DNA of 38,422 bases from Actinomycetales bacterium (GCA_027484085.1 JAIXQF010000010.1:250970-289391), one strand, 5' to 3'. Positions 1 through 10,598 are shown, counted from the stretch's first letter. Notes: a model not told the origin generated them from the letters alone. Made by a program: numbers and translations.

Positions 1-1
1 A

Positions 2-1255
2 ATTTTGGATGGTAAACCAACCGACATTGTGATTAAAGATGGAGTCATTGCTGAAATTGGCAATGGTCTATCCGCCGATCAAACCATAGATGGGTCTGGC
101 TGTGTTGCGCTCCCAGGTTTAGTGGATCTTCACACCCACTTACGTGAACCTGGTCGCGAAGATGCGGAAACTGTTCTATCTGGCAGTCGGGCAGCAGCCA
201 TGGGTGGCTTTACTGCAATTCATGCCATGGCGAATACGAATCCCGTTGCTGATACCGCAGGAGTAGTCGAACAAGTTTGGCGACTTGGTCAGGCTGCAGG
301 ACTCGTAGACGTTCGCCCAGTTGGCGCAGTCACCATGGGACTTGAGGGCACTGCCCTTGCTGAGCTTGGCGCCATGGCAGATAGCGCAGCAGCAGTTCGA
401 GTCTTCAGTGATGACGGTAAGTGTGTTCATGATGCAGCACTGATGCGTCGCGCCTTGGAATATGTAAAAGCATTTGATGGCGTAGTTGCTCAACACGCTC
501 AAGAACCACGTTTGACTGAAGGCGCCCAAATGAACGAAGGCGTAGTTTCTGGAAAGCTTGGACTTGCCGGATGGCCAGCAGTAGCCGAAGAAGCAATCAT
601 TGCTCGCGATGTTTTACTGGCTCACCATGTTGGCTCACGTCTGCACATCTGTCACTTGTCGACAGCGGGCAGCGTTGAAATCATTCGATGGGCCAAGTCG
701 CGCGGAATCAACGTGACAGCTGAGGTGACGCCGCACCACTTGTACTTCACCGATGAAGTTGTCGAAACTTATGATCCGATTTTCAAAGTGAATCCGCCGC
801 TGCGAACCAAAGCGGATGTTGAAGCGGTGCGAGCTGGTCTTGCAGATGGAACCATAAACATTGTGGCAACTGATCATGCGCCGCATCCTTCTGAGGACAA
901 AGACTGCGAATGGACAGCTGCTGCCTTTGGCATGACTGGCCTAGAAAGCGCCCTGAGCGTAGTTTTCGAAACTATGGTGCAAACCGGTCTTATGAATTGG
1001 GCAGCGGTCGCCGATCGCATGTCAGTTGCACCAGCCCAAATTGGCCGAGTGAGCTCGCAAGGTCAACCAATTGCAGTCGGTTCACCAGCTAACTTGGTAA
1101 TTTTTGATCCCCGTGTAAGTCAAGAAGTTGACGCACGGAAGACTGTAAGTGCAAGCCGAAATACCCCGTACGCAGGACGCACCCTTCCCGGCAAAGTTGT
1201 TGCAACGTTCTATCGCGGTACACCAACTGTGCTGAATGGAGAACTCAACGCATGA
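2..1255 (+). CDS. pyrC: dihydroorotase, 5'-truncated by the window edge
   Basis: Zn-dependent amidohydrolase that cyclises N-carbamoyl-L-aspartate to dihydroorotate, the third step of pyrimidine synthesis. The metal-binding motif HTHLREPG lies about 43-50 residues into the visible protein, and [13 protein letters not shown] near residue 287 carries the late metal and catalytic residues. A TTG at 5 could open the frame, but the frame is still open at the first base (Ile-Leu before DGKPTD) and the family normally has several residues before this point, so the true start is probably just outside the window. The stop overlaps carA by 4 nt (ATGA), indicating translational coupling within the pyr operon. 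Identity is very secure; only the start is missing. Confidence 0.96.
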   Translation: MLDGKPTDIVIKDGVIAEIGNGLSADQTIDGSGCVALPGLVDLHTHLREPGREDAETVLSGSRAAAMGGFTAIHAMANTNPVADTAGVVEQVWRLGQAAGLVDVRPVGAVTMGLEGTALAELGAMADSAAAVRVFSDDGKCVHDAALMRRALEYVKAFDGVVAQHAQEPRLTEGAQMNEGVVSGKLGLAGWPAVAEEAIIARDVLLAHHVGSRLHICHLSTAGSVEIIRWAKSRGINVTAEVTPHHLYFTDEVVETYDPIFKVNPPLRTKADVEAVRAGLADGTINIVATDHAPHPSEDKDCEWTAAAFGMTGLESALSVVFETMVQTGLMNWAAVADRMSVAPAQIGRVSSQGQPIAVGSPANLVIFDPRVSQEVDARKTVSASRNTPYAGRTLPGKVVATFYRGTPTVLNGELNA

Positions 1256-2367
1256 CCCGAGCCGTCCTAATACTTGAAGATGGTCAAGTGTTCACAGGTC
1301 GTTCATATGGTGCCGAAGGCATCGCCTTTGGTGAAGCCGTTTTCTCAACCGGGATGACTGGCTACCAAGAGACGATCACCGACCCTTCGTACTGCGGTCA
1401 AATTGTGATCCAAACAGCGCCGCACATCGGAAACACGGGCTGGAATGACCAGGACGATGAATCAAAGCAGATTTGGGTTTCCGGTTACGTAGTGCGGGAT
1501 CCCGCGAGGCGTCCTTCTAACTGGCGATCCACCGTGAGTCTTGATGACGAACTACGAAAACAAAATGTAGTTGGAATTAGCGAAGTAGACACTCGCGCAT
1601 TGACCAGACATTTACGGGAACATGGCGCAATGCGAGTTGGAATATTCTCAGGCTCAGCTGCGGAACCAGACATTGAATCGTTATTGAATAAAGTTCGCGA
1701 AGTTCCAGAGATGGCAGGAGCGAGTTTCTCTGAAACCGTTTCAACCAAGCAAACATACGTTGTGCCTGCGATCGGCACTAAGAAGTTCCAAGTTGCTGCT
1801 CTTGATTTAGGCATTAAGTCAATGACTCCTCACTTGATGGCTCAGCGCGGCATTGAAGTCCACGTAGTACCTGCAAACATTTCTGCAGAAGACTTACTTG
1901 CCGCTGGTCCAGACGGAATTTTTGTTTCCAATGGCCCTGGTGACCCAGCAACTGCCTTCCATGCAATTTCCTTAGTACAAGCGACACTTGATGCAAAGCG
2001 TCCATTCTTTGGAATTTGTTTTGGCAATCAAATCTTGGGGCGCGCACTCGGCTTCGGTACCTACAAACTTCGCTATGGACACCGTGGCATTAATCAGCCA
2101 GTTATGGATCGCACGACTAACAAAGTCGAAGTAACTGCGCACAATCATGGCTTCGCAGTTGATGCACCAATTGATCGCGACTCGCAAACTCCATACGGCA
2201 CCGTACGTGTCAGCCATGTGTGCTTAAACGACAACGTCGTTGAAGGCCTGGAGTGCGTAGACGTACCTGCCTTCAGCGTTCAGTATCACCCGGAAGCTGC
2301 AGCTGGACCGCACGATTCGGCGTACTTGTTTGATCGATTTGTAGAACTGATGGAAGGTAAGCGCTAA
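1252..2367 (+). CDS. carA: carbamoyl-phosphate synthase small subunit
   Basis: Glutamine-hydrolysing subunit that supplies ammonia to CarB for carbamoyl phosphate, used for both pyrimidines and arginine. 371 residues, normal length. The N-terminal CPSase domain ([26 protein letters not shown]) is followed by a class I glutamine amidotransferase domain from about residue 180. The nucleophile elbow reads FGICFGNQ near residue 253; the usual form is GICLGHQ, but the Cys is present and, from memory, the F/N form occurs in actinobacterial CarA. The catalytic His-Glu pair is in [12 protein letters not shown] near the C-terminus. The start ATG overlaps the pyrC stop (ATGA), and the stop overlaps the carB start by one base (TAATG). 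Confidence 0.97.
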   Translation: MTRAVLILEDGQVFTGRSYGAEGIAFGEAVFSTGMTGYQETITDPSYCGQIVIQTAPHIGNTGWNDQDDESKQIWVSGYVVRDPARRPSNWRSTVSLDDELRKQNVVGISEVDTRALTRHLREHGAMRVGIFSGSAAEPDIESLLNKVREVPEMAGASFSETVSTKQTYVVPAIGTKKFQVAALDLGIKSMTPHLMAQRGIEVHVVPANISAEDLLAAGPDGIFVSNGPGDPATAFHAISLVQATLDAKRPFFGICFGNQILGRALGFGTYKLRYGHRGINQPVMDRTTNKVEVTAHNHGFAVDAPIDRDSQTPYGTVRVSHVCLNDNVVEGLECVDVPAFSVQYHPEAAAGPHDSAYLFDRFVELMEGKR

Positions 2368-5300
2368 TGCCTCGTCGTAGTGACATCAAATCGGTAATGG
2401 TTATTGGTTCAGGCCCAATTGTGATTGGCCAAGCTTGTGAATTCGATTATTCAGGCACTCAAGCCTGTCGAGTACTAAAAGCCGAAGGTCTTCGAGTAAT
2501 TCTCGTCAATAGCAACCCGGCCACGATCATGACCGATCCAGAATTTGCCGATGCAACTTACATCGAACCAATCACGCCAGAGGTCGTTGCTTCAATTATT
2601 GAACGCGAGCGACCTGATGCTTTGTTACCAACACTTGGTGGCCAAACTGCACTTAACACTGCCATCGCGCTTTTCCATAGCGGAGTGCTCGACAAGTTCA
2701 ATGTTGAATTGATTGGTGCCGATGTTGATGCAATTGAACGTGGCGAGAATCGCGAGCTATTTCGCCAGATCGTTGCTGACGTCGGCGGCGAAAGTGCAAA
2801 GTCATTTGTCTGTCACACCATGCAGGACTGCTTAGATGGCGTGAAAACTCTCGGATATCCAGTCGTGGTTCGCCCATCGTTCACTATGGGTGGTGCTGGC
2901 TCAGGAATCGCATACAACGAAGCGGACTTGCATCGAATTGCTGGGCTTGGTTTGCAAGCCAGTCCAACTACTGAAGTTTTGCTTGAAGAATCGATTATTG
3001 GCTGGAAAGAATACGAACTTGAGTTAATGCGCGACAACAAAGACAACGTAGTTGTTGTGTGTTCCATTGAAAACGTAGATCCAATGGGTGTTCACACTGG
3101 TGATTCAATCACTGTTGCGCCATCTATGACTCTCACAGATCGTGAGTTTCAAAAACTTCGCGACCTTGGAATTGCAATTATTCGCGCAGTAGGGGTAGAC
3201 ACTGGTGGCTGCAACATTCAATTTGCAGTAAATCCAGTTGATGGACGAATCATCGTCATCGAGATGAACCCTAGAGTTTCGCGATCATCCGCACTTGCCA
3301 GTAAGGCAACTGGATTTCCAATCGCAAAGATTGCTGCGCGGCTAGCAATCGGTTACACATTAGATGAAATTCCAAATGACATCACAAAAGAAACGCCAGC
3401 CTCATTTGAACCTACGCTGGATTACGTTGTAGTAAAGATTCCTAGGTTTGCGTTTGAAAAATTTCCAAATGCAGATCAAACTCTGACCACGACTATGAAG
3501 TCTGTTGGCGAAGCCATGGCAATCGGCCGAAATTTCACCGAAGCCCTGCACAAAGCCCTTCGATCCATTGAGCGTAAAGAAAACTTGTTCGTCTGGTCAT
3601 CAGATCCAAAGTCGATCGATATCCCAGATCTATTGACCAAGATGAAAATCCCAACCGACGGCCGATTAAACCAAGTGCAGTTAGCACTATGGGCGGGCGC
3701 AACAGTAGAGCAAGTCTTTGAGGCTACCAAGATTGACCCTTGGTTCTTGGATCAAATTGTTTTGCTTTGCGAAGTTGCTCGGGAACTTAAGTCAGAAGCC
3801 ACATTGGATCGCCACACAATTGTTGCTGCTAAGCGCCACGGCTTTTCCGATGCCCAGATCGGATTGATTCGCGGAATTTCTGAAGCTGAAGTTCGAGGAA
3901 TTCGACACACTCTAGATGTTCGACCGGTTTATAAAACCGTAGACACTTGTGCTGCCGAATTTGCCGCACTAACCCCGTATCACTATTCAACTTACGATCA
4001 AGAAACCGAAGTTTCACCACGTACAAATCCAGCTGTGATCATTCTTGGTTCAGGTCCTAACCGAATTGGGCAGGGGATTGAATTTGATTACTCCTGCGTC
4101 CATGCCTCGCTCACTTTGCGAGAAAAAGGTTTGGACACCATCATGATCAACTGCAATCCGGAAACAGTTTCAACTGACTACGACACTTCAAGTCGACTTT
4201 ATTTCGAGCCATTAACGCTAGAAGATGTGCTTGAAGTAATACATGCAGAAACTCTTGCTGGTCCAGTACTTGGCGTCATTACGCAACTAGGCGGCCAAAC
4301 TCCACTTGGCTTAGCCCAAGGACTTAAGGATGCTGGCGTCACTCTGCTTGGCACCGCGCCAGAAGCAATTCACTTGGCGGAAGAACGCGGTGCATTTGGC
4401 GAAGTCCTTGCCAAAGCAGGATTGCCATCACCAGAACATGGCATGGCAACTTCGTTTGAAGATGCTCGAGAAATAGCTAACCGAATTGGCTATCCAGTAC
4501 TAGTTCGACCATCGTTTGTTTTGGGTGGTCGTGGCATGGAAATTGTCTACGACGAAACCATGTTGCACGATTACTTAACTAGAGCAGCACAAGTTAACCC
4601 TGAGCACCCAGTTTTGGTTGATCGCTTCTTGGATGATGCGATCGAAATCGATGTGGATGCCCTCTTTGATGGAACCGATCTTTACCTCGGTGGCGTGATG
4701 GAACACATTGAAGAAGCGGGAATTCATTCCGGCGACTCAGCTTGTTCGTTGCCACCTTTCACGCTTGGTGCTGCCGAAATTGATCGAATCCGCACGTCCA
4801 CACTTGGAATTGCAAAAGGTGTTGGGGTTCGCGGTCTACTTAATGTGCAGTACGCGCTAGCGAATGGCATTTTGTATGTGCTGGAAGCAAATCCACGTGC
4901 CTCGCGAACCGTTCCATTTGTTTCTAAGGCAACCGGCATCTCTTTGGCAAAAGCCGCAGCGCGAATCGCAGTTGGCGATTCCATTGCAACTCTTCGAAAA
5001 GAAGGTTTCTTGCGCCCGGTTGGTGATGGGGGAGACGCGCCAGTTGGCAGTGCAATAAGCGTCAAGGAAGCGGTATTGCCATTTGCCCGCTTTATGGGTG
5101 TTGACACAGTTCTTGGTCCAGAAATGAAATCAACTGGCGAAGTAATGGGAATCGATGTTGATTTTGGAACTGCTTTCGCTAAGTCACAGCTGGCTGCTTA
5201 TCGCGATGGTTTACCAAAGAGTGGTTCGGTATTCGTTTCGGTTGCCGATCGCGACAAAGAGCAAGCCGTTGCACCAGTTCGAAAACTTGTTGAGATGGGC

Positions 5301-5657
5301 TTCACCATCATGGCAACTGACGGTACTGCCCAGTTCTTAAAGTCCAATGGCATTGATAGCACTTTGGTTGCAAAGCAGCACGTCGGTGGAAGCCAGGATC
5401 GCAAAACTACGGTTGAAGCAATCATGGATGGCGACATTGACCTAGTGGTGAATACACCTTACGGAACCGGCGCTCGTCGCGATGGCTATGAAATTCGGAT
5501 GGCTACCGTGTTGGCAAACACTGCATCCATTACAACAGTTCAGGGACTGGTCGCAGCTGTTGAAGGCATTGCATCGCTCCAAGCAGGTCCAATGAAGGTT
5601 AAATCAATTCAAGAGCACGTTGCTGAATTAAATGAATTGCTGGCTAATCAATCATGA
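2367..5657 (+). CDS. carB: carbamoyl-phosphate synthase large subunit
   Basis: Makes carbamoyl phosphate from bicarbonate, two ATP and ammonia passed from CarA. 1096 residues, the full duplicated architecture: an N-terminal carboxyphosphate ATP-grasp half ([19 protein letters not shown] near residue 12), an oligomerisation segment, a second carbamoyl-phosphate ATP-grasp half starting at [18 protein letters not shown] near residue 560, and a C-terminal MGS-like allosteric domain from about residue 945 ([29 protein letters not shown]). No missing segments. It starts inside the carA stop and overlaps pyrK by 4 nt (ATGA), so carA, carB and pyrK appear translationally coupled. Confidence 0.98.
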   Translation: MPRRSDIKSVMVIGSGPIVIGQACEFDYSGTQACRVLKAEGLRVILVNSNPATIMTDPEFADATYIEPITPEVVASIIERERPDALLPTLGGQTALNTAIALFHSGVLDKFNVELIGADVDAIERGENRELFRQIVADVGGESAKSFVCHTMQDCLDGVKTLGYPVVVRPSFTMGGAGSGIAYNEADLHRIAGLGLQASPTTEVLLEESIIGWKEYELELMRDNKDNVVVVCSIENVDPMGVHTGDSITVAPSMTLTDREFQKLRDLGIAIIRAVGVDTGGCNIQFAVNPVDGRIIVIEMNPRVSRSSALASKATGFPIAKIAARLAIGYTLDEIPNDITKETPASFEPTLDYVVVKIPRFAFEKFPNADQTLTTTMKSVGEAMAIGRNFTEALHKALRSIERKENLFVWSSDPKSIDIPDLLTKMKIPTDGRLNQVQLALWAGATVEQVFEATKIDPWFLDQIVLLCEVARELKSEATLDRHTIVAAKRHGFSDAQIGLIRGISEAEVRGIRHTLDVRPVYKTVDTCAAEFAALTPYHYSTYDQETEVSPRTNPAVIILGSGPNRIGQGIEFDYSCVHASLTLREKGLDTIMINCNPETVSTDYDTSSRLYFEPLTLEDVLEVIHAETLAGPVLGVITQLGGQTPLGLAQGLKDAGVTLLGTAPEAIHLAEERGAFGEVLAKAGLPSPEHGMATSFEDAREIANRIGYPVLVRPSFVLGGRGMEIVYDETMLHDYLTRAAQVNPEHPVLVDRFLDDAIEIDVDALFDGTDLYLGGVMEHIEEAGIHSGDSACSLPPFTLGAAEIDRIRTSTLGIAKGVGVRGLLNVQYALANGILYVLEANPRASRTVPFVSKATGISLAKAAARIAVGDSIATLRKEGFLRPVGDGGDAPVGSAISVKEAVLPFARFMGVDTVLGPEMKSTGEVMGIDVDFGTAFAKSQLAAYRDGLPKSGSVFVSVADRDKEQAVAPVRKLVEMGFTIMATDGTAQFLKSNGIDSTLVAKQHVGGSQDRKTTVEAIMDGDIDLVVNTPYGTGARRDGYEIRMATVLANTASITTVQGLVAAVEGIASLQAGPMKVKSIQEHVAELNELLANQS

Positions 5658-6496
5658 GTGCTAAGCAAATGAAGTGCGTGATTCGTTCGATAGCGCCTGT
5701 TGGAAATTATCTGCACATGGTGTTGGACGCGCCGGAAGTTGATGAAGTTGCACCTGGTCATTTCGCGGCTGTATCCGTCGGTGGAATCGGTGGCGGCATG
5801 TTATTGCGACGCGCATTCTCAATTCATAAATCAACTCCAGGGGAATCGATCGAGATTATTTTCGCGCCCCATGGACAAGGCACTCAATGGCTAGCTACCC
5901 AAACTGCAGGAGATGTCATTGACATCATTGCACCGCTTGGTAAACCATTCGTTCTTCCGCGCAAACCAATTTCCTGCGTGATTGTCGCTGGTGGCTACGG
6001 AGCGGCTCCGATGGAATTGCTTGCCCGAGAATTGCGCAGTCGAGGCTGTCGCGTTGATGTGGTGCTTGGCGCAGCAACCCAAGAAAAACTTTTTGGTGTT
6101 CTAGACCTTAAAGGTGTTGCAGACTCAGTAACAGTTACAACTGACGACGGAACTTCAGGAGTTCGAGGACGAGTAACCGATGTACTGCCTGAATTGATTC
6201 AAAAGAACAATTCCCAAGCCGTTTATGCTTGCGGGCCGATGCCAATGTTGCAGGCTGTTGCAAAAGTAGCGCAAGATAATGGCGCATTTAGTCAATGTGC
6301 GGTCGAAGAATCAATGGCATGTGGCATCGGAGTTTGCATGACCTGCGTCTTGCCGATCGTCGGCGATGATGGCGTAACTCGAATGGCTCGATCCTGTGTT
6401 GATGGACCAGTATTCCGCGGCGATCGCGTGCGGTGGGACGATGTCCACACAGTGCCAAGTGATGCCTTTGGTGCACCACGCCTAGGAGGCCACTGA
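5654..6496 (+). CDS. pyrK: dihydroorotate dehydrogenase electron-transfer subunit
   Basis: FAD and [2Fe-2S] protein that passes electrons from the class 1B dihydroorotate dehydrogenase PyrD to NAD+. 280 residues: an FAD-binding barrel ([11 protein letters not shown]), an NAD-binding ferredoxin-reductase-like domain ([19 protein letters not shown]), and a C-terminal iron-sulfur motif with Cys at about 222, 227, 230 and 246 ([10 protein letters not shown] then RSCVDGPVF), matching the four-Cys pattern of PyrK. It overlaps carB by 4 nt and lies immediately before pyrD, as expected for a two-subunit enzyme. A strong SD (AGGAGG, 6484-6489) within its last codons faces a 13-codon mini-ORF rather than pyrD itself. 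Confidence 0.96.
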   Translation: MSAKQMKCVIRSIAPVGNYLHMVLDAPEVDEVAPGHFAAVSVGGIGGGMLLRRAFSIHKSTPGESIEIIFAPHGQGTQWLATQTAGDVIDIIAPLGKPFVLPRKPISCVIVAGGYGAAPMELLARELRSRGCRVDVVLGAATQEKLFGVLDLKGVADSVTVTTDDGTSGVRGRVTDVLPELIQKNNSQAVYACGPMPMLQAVAKVAQDNGAFSQCAVEESMACGIGVCMTCVLPIVGDDGVTRMARSCVDGPVFRGDRVRWDDVHTVPSDAFGAPRLGGH

Positions 6497-6537
6497 TGAA
6501 TCATTACCAACTGCAGGTGGTAACTAATGGCCGTTGA
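6496..6537 (+). CDS. possible 13-codon mini-ORF between pyrK and pyrD
   Basis: ATG at 6496 overlaps the pyrK stop (TGATG) and follows AGGAGG (6484-6489) at 6 nt. The frame reads [13 protein letters not shown] and ends at TGA 6535-6537, running past the pyrD ATG at 6527 in another frame. It may be a translated coupling peptide that carries ribosomes to pyrD, or a chance frame. No homology can be judged at this length. Confidence 0.3.
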   Translation: MNHYQLQVVTNGR

Positions 6538-7453
6538 TTTAACAGCTTCACTTGGCTCACTTCAACTTTCCGCGCCAACTCTGACGGCATCTGGATGTGC
6601 TGCCGCCGGCAAAGAGCTAGCTCAATTTGGCGATGTTTCAACCTTGGGTGCTGTGGTTACCAAAAGCATCATGATGGCACCAAGATCTGGCCGTGCCACA
6701 CCTCGAATGGCTGAAACGCCAAGTGGCATGCTCAATTCCATTGGATTGCAAGGTCCAGGTATCGAATCGTTCTTAGAAAATGATTTGGCCTGGTTGCGTG
6801 CAAACAATGTAACGACGATTGTTTCGATCGCAGGAAACAATGTTGACGAGTTTGGTGAGTTGGCGCGCATATTGGCAAAAGTAGATGGTGTTGATGGACT
6901 AGAAGTCAACATTTCTTGCCCGAATGTTGAATCGCGTGGACAAGTTTTTGCTTGTAACCCAATCTCAGCTGCCCAAGTAATTGAAACCGTGCGCTCAGTT
7001 TGGCATTCTGATGCCCCAGTACTGGCAAAGCTCTCTCCGGATGTAACCGACATTGTTGAAATCGCACACAGCGTTGTTGAGGCCGGCGTTGATGGTGTCT
7101 CAATGATCAATACTTTGCTTGGCATGGTTATTGATGTAGACCAAATGAAACCGATGCTCGGCGGACGCACTGGCGGACTATCTGGTCCAGCGATTCGACC
7201 AGTTGCCGTGCGGGCAATTTATCAAGTTCATGCGGCATTGCCACACTTACCAATCCTTGGCATGGGTGGAATTCGCACTGGTCATGATGCACTTGAGTTC
7301 ATCGCAGCCGGCGCTAGCGCGGTAAGTATCGGCACTGTTGTCTTTGGCGATCCTGGAGCGCCATGGCGGATTGCAAACGAACTTGGACAAGAACTTCAGT
7401 CACGTGGCTACAACTCGTTGAGCGAAGTTGTTGGCTTGGCTCATCAGAACTAA
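6527..7453 (+). CDS. pyrD: dihydroorotate dehydrogenase, class 1B (NAD-linked) catalytic subunit
   Basis: FMN enzyme that oxidises dihydroorotate to orotate. 308 residues, the usual class 1B length. The active-site loop carries Cys in NISCPNVES near residue 130, where class 2 enzymes have Ser. Substrate and FMN elements include NSIGLQGPG, NTLLGM and a C-terminal phosphate-binding GMGGIRTG and GASAVSIGT. The start is fixed because TAA at 6521-6523 blocks the frame upstream; AGGTGG (6515-6520) is its SD. There is no N-terminal membrane helix of the quinone-linked class 2 type, in keeping with the adjacent pyrK. Class 2 PyrD is the form found at this operon position in Streptomyces. Confidence 0.96.
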   Translation: MAVDLTASLGSLQLSAPTLTASGCAAAGKELAQFGDVSTLGAVVTKSIMMAPRSGRATPRMAETPSGMLNSIGLQGPGIESFLENDLAWLRANNVTTIVSIAGNNVDEFGELARILAKVDGVDGLEVNISCPNVESRGQVFACNPISAAQVIETVRSVWHSDAPVLAKLSPDVTDIVEIAHSVVEAGVDGVSMINTLLGMVIDVDQMKPMLGGRTGGLSGPAIRPVAVRAIYQVHAALPHLPILGMGGIRTGHDALEFIAAGASAVSIGTVVFGDPGAPWRIANELGQELQSRGYNSLSEVVGLAHQN

Positions 7454-7467
7454 CTTAAGGAATTCAA

Positions 7468-8169
7468 ATGACTAAAGCACCTATCGCAGTAGCACTAGAT
7501 GCACCAGATTTGGCTACTGCACGCGAGTGGGCAACTGCTGTGGCGCCACATGTTCAGGTTGTAAAGGTTGGTCTTGAAGTTTTCTTGCGTGATGGCCATG
7601 ACGCCGTACATGTTGCGCGCGAGGCGAGCGGCTGCGAAATCTTTTTAGATGTAAAGCTGCATGATATTCCAGCCACTGTGGCTGGAGCGGCTCATGCGGT
7701 ATCCAAGTTGGCTCCAAAGTACTTAACCGTTCACGCCTCAGGCGGCCAAGAAATGGTTAAAGCTGCCGTTGATGCGCTCCCAGATACCTACATCACCGCA
7801 GTAACAATCTTGACTTCGCTTTCACAGGATCAACTTTCAGCGATGGGTTGGAGTGGTTCAGCCCAAGACATCGTGAGACGGTTAGCTGCACAATCGGTTG
7901 CTGCTGGTGCGCGCGCAATTGTTTGTTCGCCGCAGGAAGTCGCAGCGGTGCGAGCAGAAGTTGGCCCGCAAATTGTTTTGATTACGCCAGGCGTTCGCCC
8001 TATCGGTGCAGACGCTGGTGACCAAAAGCGAGTTGCTACCCCCGAACAGGCATTGTCAGACGGCGCAGACCTATTGGTTATTGGCCGGCCAATCACAGCG
8101 GCTGCGAATATCGCTGAGGCGGCGCAAGCGATTGCTAGTAACATAGCGAAATGGCCGTTCCAGTCCTAA
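7468..8169 (+). CDS. pyrF: orotidine-5'-phosphate decarboxylase
   Basis: Decarboxylates OMP to UMP, the last step of de novo UMP synthesis. 233 residues, the normal size of the short TIM-barrel form. The catalytic DxKxxD motif is DVKLHDIPATV near residue 61, and the phosphate-binding end is TPGVRP followed by LLVIGRPIT. The SD AAGGAA (7457-7462) precedes the ATG. Its last 19 nt overlap the start of mihF in a different frame, an unusually long overlap for this window. Confidence 0.97.
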   Translation: MTKAPIAVALDAPDLATAREWATAVAPHVQVVKVGLEVFLRDGHDAVHVAREASGCEIFLDVKLHDIPATVAGAAHAVSKLAPKYLTVHASGGQEMVKAAVDALPDTYITAVTILTSLSQDQLSAMGWSGSAQDIVRRLAAQSVAAGARAIVCSPQEVAAVRAEVGPQIVLITPGVRPIGADAGDQKRVATPEQALSDGADLLVIGRPITAAANIAEAAQAIASNIAKWPFQS

Positions 8170-8474
8170 CTCATGAGCAGCGCATTGCCGCGTCTGCAAA
8201 GGCAGTGGAAATTCGAACCAAGCGAGCGGCAGTACGTAGGCAGTTAAAGGAATCGCAAGTTTCATTTACCGAGGTTCTTTCCGTCGCAGATAGCGATGAT
8301 GTGGTTTCTGGAATGCGCGTGGTAACAATTTTGGAATCGTTACCAGGAATTGGGAAAATCAAAGCTTCCGCACTTATGGAATCCTGTGACATTGCAATGT
8401 CTCGACGCATGAAAGGGCTTGGTTCAAGTCAGGCCCAAAAACTTAAGTCTGCTTTGAATGGCCGCGCATCATGA
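8151..8474 (+). CDS. mihF: actinobacterial integration host factor, mIHF
   Basis: Small basic DNA-binding protein specific to actinobacteria, a nucleoid protein also used in site-specific recombination. 107 residues. The N-terminus ([11 protein letters not shown] then a Lys/Arg-rich helix) and the helix-two-turn-helix region [16 protein letters not shown] followed by [15 protein letters not shown] match the family, and the position between pyrF and gmk is the conserved actinobacterial one. The start is placed at ATG 8151 because the family begins MA(L/V)P.LT.EQR, so the first six codons lie inside pyrF. The stop overlaps gmk by 4 nt. Confidence 0.93.
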   Translation: MAVPVLTHEQRIAASAKAVEIRTKRAAVRRQLKESQVSFTEVLSVADSDDVVSGMRVVTILESLPGIGKIKASALMESCDIAMSRRMKGLGSSQAQKLKSALNGRAS

Positions 8475-9016
8475 GTGCGCACCTTGTCGTTCTGTCTGGC
8501 CCAAGTGGGGTCGGAAAATCCTCAGTGATTCGCGAAGCCTTGAAGGAACTTCCAAGAACCTGGCTCTCGGTGTCTGCAACAACCAGAGCGCCACGTCCAG
8601 GTGAAATCCATGGCGAAAATTACTTTTACGTAAGTCAAGACGAATTCGATCACATGATTGAGAACGATGAACTCCTGGAGTGGGCGGAATTTGCGGGAAA
8701 TCGCTACGGCACACCCCGGAAATCAGCTGAAGAAAAATTGGCTCAAGGCATTCCGGTACTCCTTGAAATTGAGGTCCAAGGGGCACGACAGGTTAGAGAA
8801 TCTATGCCTGAAGCTGTCTTGGTTTTCCTGGAGCCACCTGCGTGGGCAGACCTGGAAGCGCGCCTGGCAGGTCGGGGGACTGAATCGGCAACCCAGATTC
8901 AAGAGCGGCTTGATGTTGCCCTAAAAGAGTTGGAATCATCGGGTTTCTTTGATTATGTGATCGTAAATGACGACGTTTCGCGAGCGGCTCGCGAGTTGGT
9001 ACAATATCTCCAGTAA
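8471..9016 (+). CDS. gmk: guanylate kinase
   Basis: Phosphorylates GMP to GDP with ATP. 181 residues, typical. The P-loop is GPSGVGKSS at residues 9-17, and the GMP-binding segment follows ([48 protein letters not shown]). The ATG overlaps the mihF stop (ATGA). It supplies purine nucleotides beside the pyrimidine genes and is followed by rpoZ, a widespread pairing in bacteria. Confidence 0.98.
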   Translation: MSAHLVVLSGPSGVGKSSVIREALKELPRTWLSVSATTRAPRPGEIHGENYFYVSQDEFDHMIENDELLEWAEFAGNRYGTPRKSAEEKLAQGIPVLLEIEVQGARQVRESMPEAVLVFLEPPAWADLEARLAGRGTESATQIQERLDVALKELESSGFFDYVIVNDDVSRAARELVQYLQ

Positions 9017-9052
9017 GAGTTTTCCCAAATCACTGATTTCAAGGAGTCCAAC

Positions 9053-9313
9053 GTGACTGCAGCTGCTCCAGAGGGCATCACCAACCCACCGATCGACGAA
9101 CTTTTAGCCGTCGCGGACTCCAAGTACGCCTTGGTTATTTATGCAGCCAAGCGTGCTCGTCAGATCAACGCTTACTACTCCCAGCTTGGTGAAGGCCTAC
9201 TTGAATACGTTGGACCACTAGTTGAGTCTGGCAATCAGGAAAAGCCATTGTCGATTGCACTTCGCGAAATTAACGAAGGCAAATTGACCATCGAACCGGA
9301 AACTGCTGCTTAA
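9053..9313 (+). CDS. rpoZ: DNA-directed RNA polymerase omega subunit
   Basis: Small subunit that helps beta-prime fold and join RNA polymerase. 86 residues starting at GTG with SD AAGGAG (9041-9046). The conserved omega core is [33 protein letters not shown]; the C-terminal [15 protein letters not shown] is also typical of actinobacterial omega. It sits between gmk and coaBC as in other actinobacteria. The 36 nt to coaBC hold overlapping inverted repeats. Confidence 0.95.
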   Translation: MTAAAPEGITNPPIDELLAVADSKYALVIYAAKRARQINAYYSQLGEGLLEYVGPLVESGNQEKPLSIALREINEGKLTIEPETAA

Positions 9314-9342
9314 GTCGGTTCTTCCGACCGTAGTTATCGGAA
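9314..9342 (+). promoter_or_regulatory. two mutually exclusive small hairpins between rpoZ and coaBC
   Basis: GTCGG (9314-9318) can pair with CCGAC (9324-9328), while TTCCGA (9322-9327) can instead pair with TCGGAA (9337-9342), which is followed by CTTTT. The two stems share CCGA, so only one can form. The second would cover the weak SD-like CGGA before the coaBC GTG at 9350. A switch is possible but the stems are short. Confidence 0.3.
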
Positions 9343-9349
9343 CTTTTGC

Positions 9350-10579
9350 GTGACTTCCTCCGCACGATCCAATTCCTTGAACATAGTTCTTGGTGTCAGC
9401 GGCGGCATCGCAGCATACAAAGTTGCTTCAATTCTTCGTCTTCTTACTGAAGCGGGACATAATGTTCAGGTTGTACCAACTCCTGCTGCTCTAAATTTTG
9501 TTGGTTCGGCAACTTGGGAAGCACTATCAGGCAACCCACTGATCTCCGAAGTTTGGGATGACGTTGCTGACGTGCCACATGTGCGAATCGGACAAGGCGC
9601 AGACTTAGTAATTGTTGCGCCGGCGACCGCAGATTTGCTATCGCGCGCAGCAAATGGTGCAGCGAATGACTTGCTGACAAATGTTTTGTTAACGGCAACT
9701 TGTCCTGTTGTGTTTGCGCCGGCTATGCACACAGAAATGTGGCTTAATGCCGCAACACAAGAAAACGTATCCACACTGCGATCCCGCGGAGCAATTGTTA
9801 TAGATCCAGCTGATGGTCGATTGACTGGCTCGGATAGTGGTCCAGGGCGATTACCGGAAGCCGAAGAAATAGTTTCAGTAGCACTTGGGCTACTAAGTAA
9901 GCAAGATCTTGCGGGACAAGAAGTAGTTATCACTGCTGGTGGAACGCGTGAGTTCTTAGATCCAGTTCGCTTCTTAGGAAATAGTTCAAGCGGCAAGCAA
10001 GGCGTTGCGTTGGCGGTAGCTGCCCGTGATCGTGGTGCCAGCGTCACATTGATTTGCGCAAACGTTTCCGTTGCAACGCCTGCTGGCGTAAATGTTGAAA
10101 CGGTTATTACTGGTGATGACATGCATGCCGCCGTAATGAAAGCATCCATGACTGCTGATGCGATTGTGATGGCAGCAGCAGTTGCCGACTATAAGCCGAA
10201 ATCAACTCAAACCACCAAGATGAAAAAATCTGATGACGGTTCTTCGCCAACCATTGAATTGGTTCGAACTACCGATATCTTGGCTGACTTGGTAGCGCAT
10301 CGAAACACTTCACATCCGGACCAATTGATTGTTGGATTTGCTGCCGAAACAGGCGATGATCACGGATCGGTATTAGACCATGGGATGGCTAAGTTGCAAC
10401 GTAAAGGCTGCGACTTGCTTGTGATTAATGAAGTCGGCCCGAACTTAGCCTTTGGCACGGATGACAATGAAGTTACGATCTTGACCCGAGAGCCGGCAAC
10501 TCAAACTTCAGTGTCCAAAACTTCTAAGACCCAGATTGCCCATGCCATCTGGGACGCAGTTATTTCGCTCCAACACTGA
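9350..10579 (+). CDS. coaBC: bifunctional phosphopantothenoylcysteine decarboxylase / phosphopantothenate-cysteine ligase
   Basis: Two consecutive steps of coenzyme A synthesis: coupling of 4'-phosphopantothenate to cysteine, then decarboxylation to 4'-phosphopantetheine. 409 residues from GTG. The N-terminal flavoprotein (CoaC) half shows GVSGGIAAYK near residue 15 and the PAMHTEMW substrate clamp near residue 125. The C-terminal CoaB half begins near residue 185 (VVITAGGTREFLDPVRFLGNSSSGKQG) and includes ADYKPK near residue 280. It follows rpoZ by 36 nt and is probably the last gene of the pyr-mihF-gmk-rpoZ transcript. Confidence 0.96.
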   Translation: MTSSARSNSLNIVLGVSGGIAAYKVASILRLLTEAGHNVQVVPTPAALNFVGSATWEALSGNPLISEVWDDVADVPHVRIGQGADLVIVAPATADLLSRAANGAANDLLTNVLLTATCPVVFAPAMHTEMWLNAATQENVSTLRSRGAIVIDPADGRLTGSDSGPGRLPEAEEIVSVALGLLSKQDLAGQEVVITAGGTREFLDPVRFLGNSSSGKQGVALAVAARDRGASVTLICANVSVATPAGVNVETVITGDDMHAAVMKASMTADAIVMAAAVADYKPKSTQTTKMKKSDDGSSPTIELVRTTDILADLVAHRNTSHPDQLIVGFAAETGDDHGSVLDHGMAKLQRKGCDLLVINEVGPNLAFGTDDNEVTILTREPATQTSVSKTSKTQIAHAIWDAVISLQH

Positions 10580-10598
10580 GGGCTTCAACTGCAAAGCG

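Noticed and set aside
9466-10149. 227-codon open frame antisense to coaBC, and a 182-codon frame antisense to pyrD (6622-7170)
   Set aside because: Both lie wholly opposite well-supported conserved genes, have Ser/Thr/Ala-biased low-information translations and no family motif.
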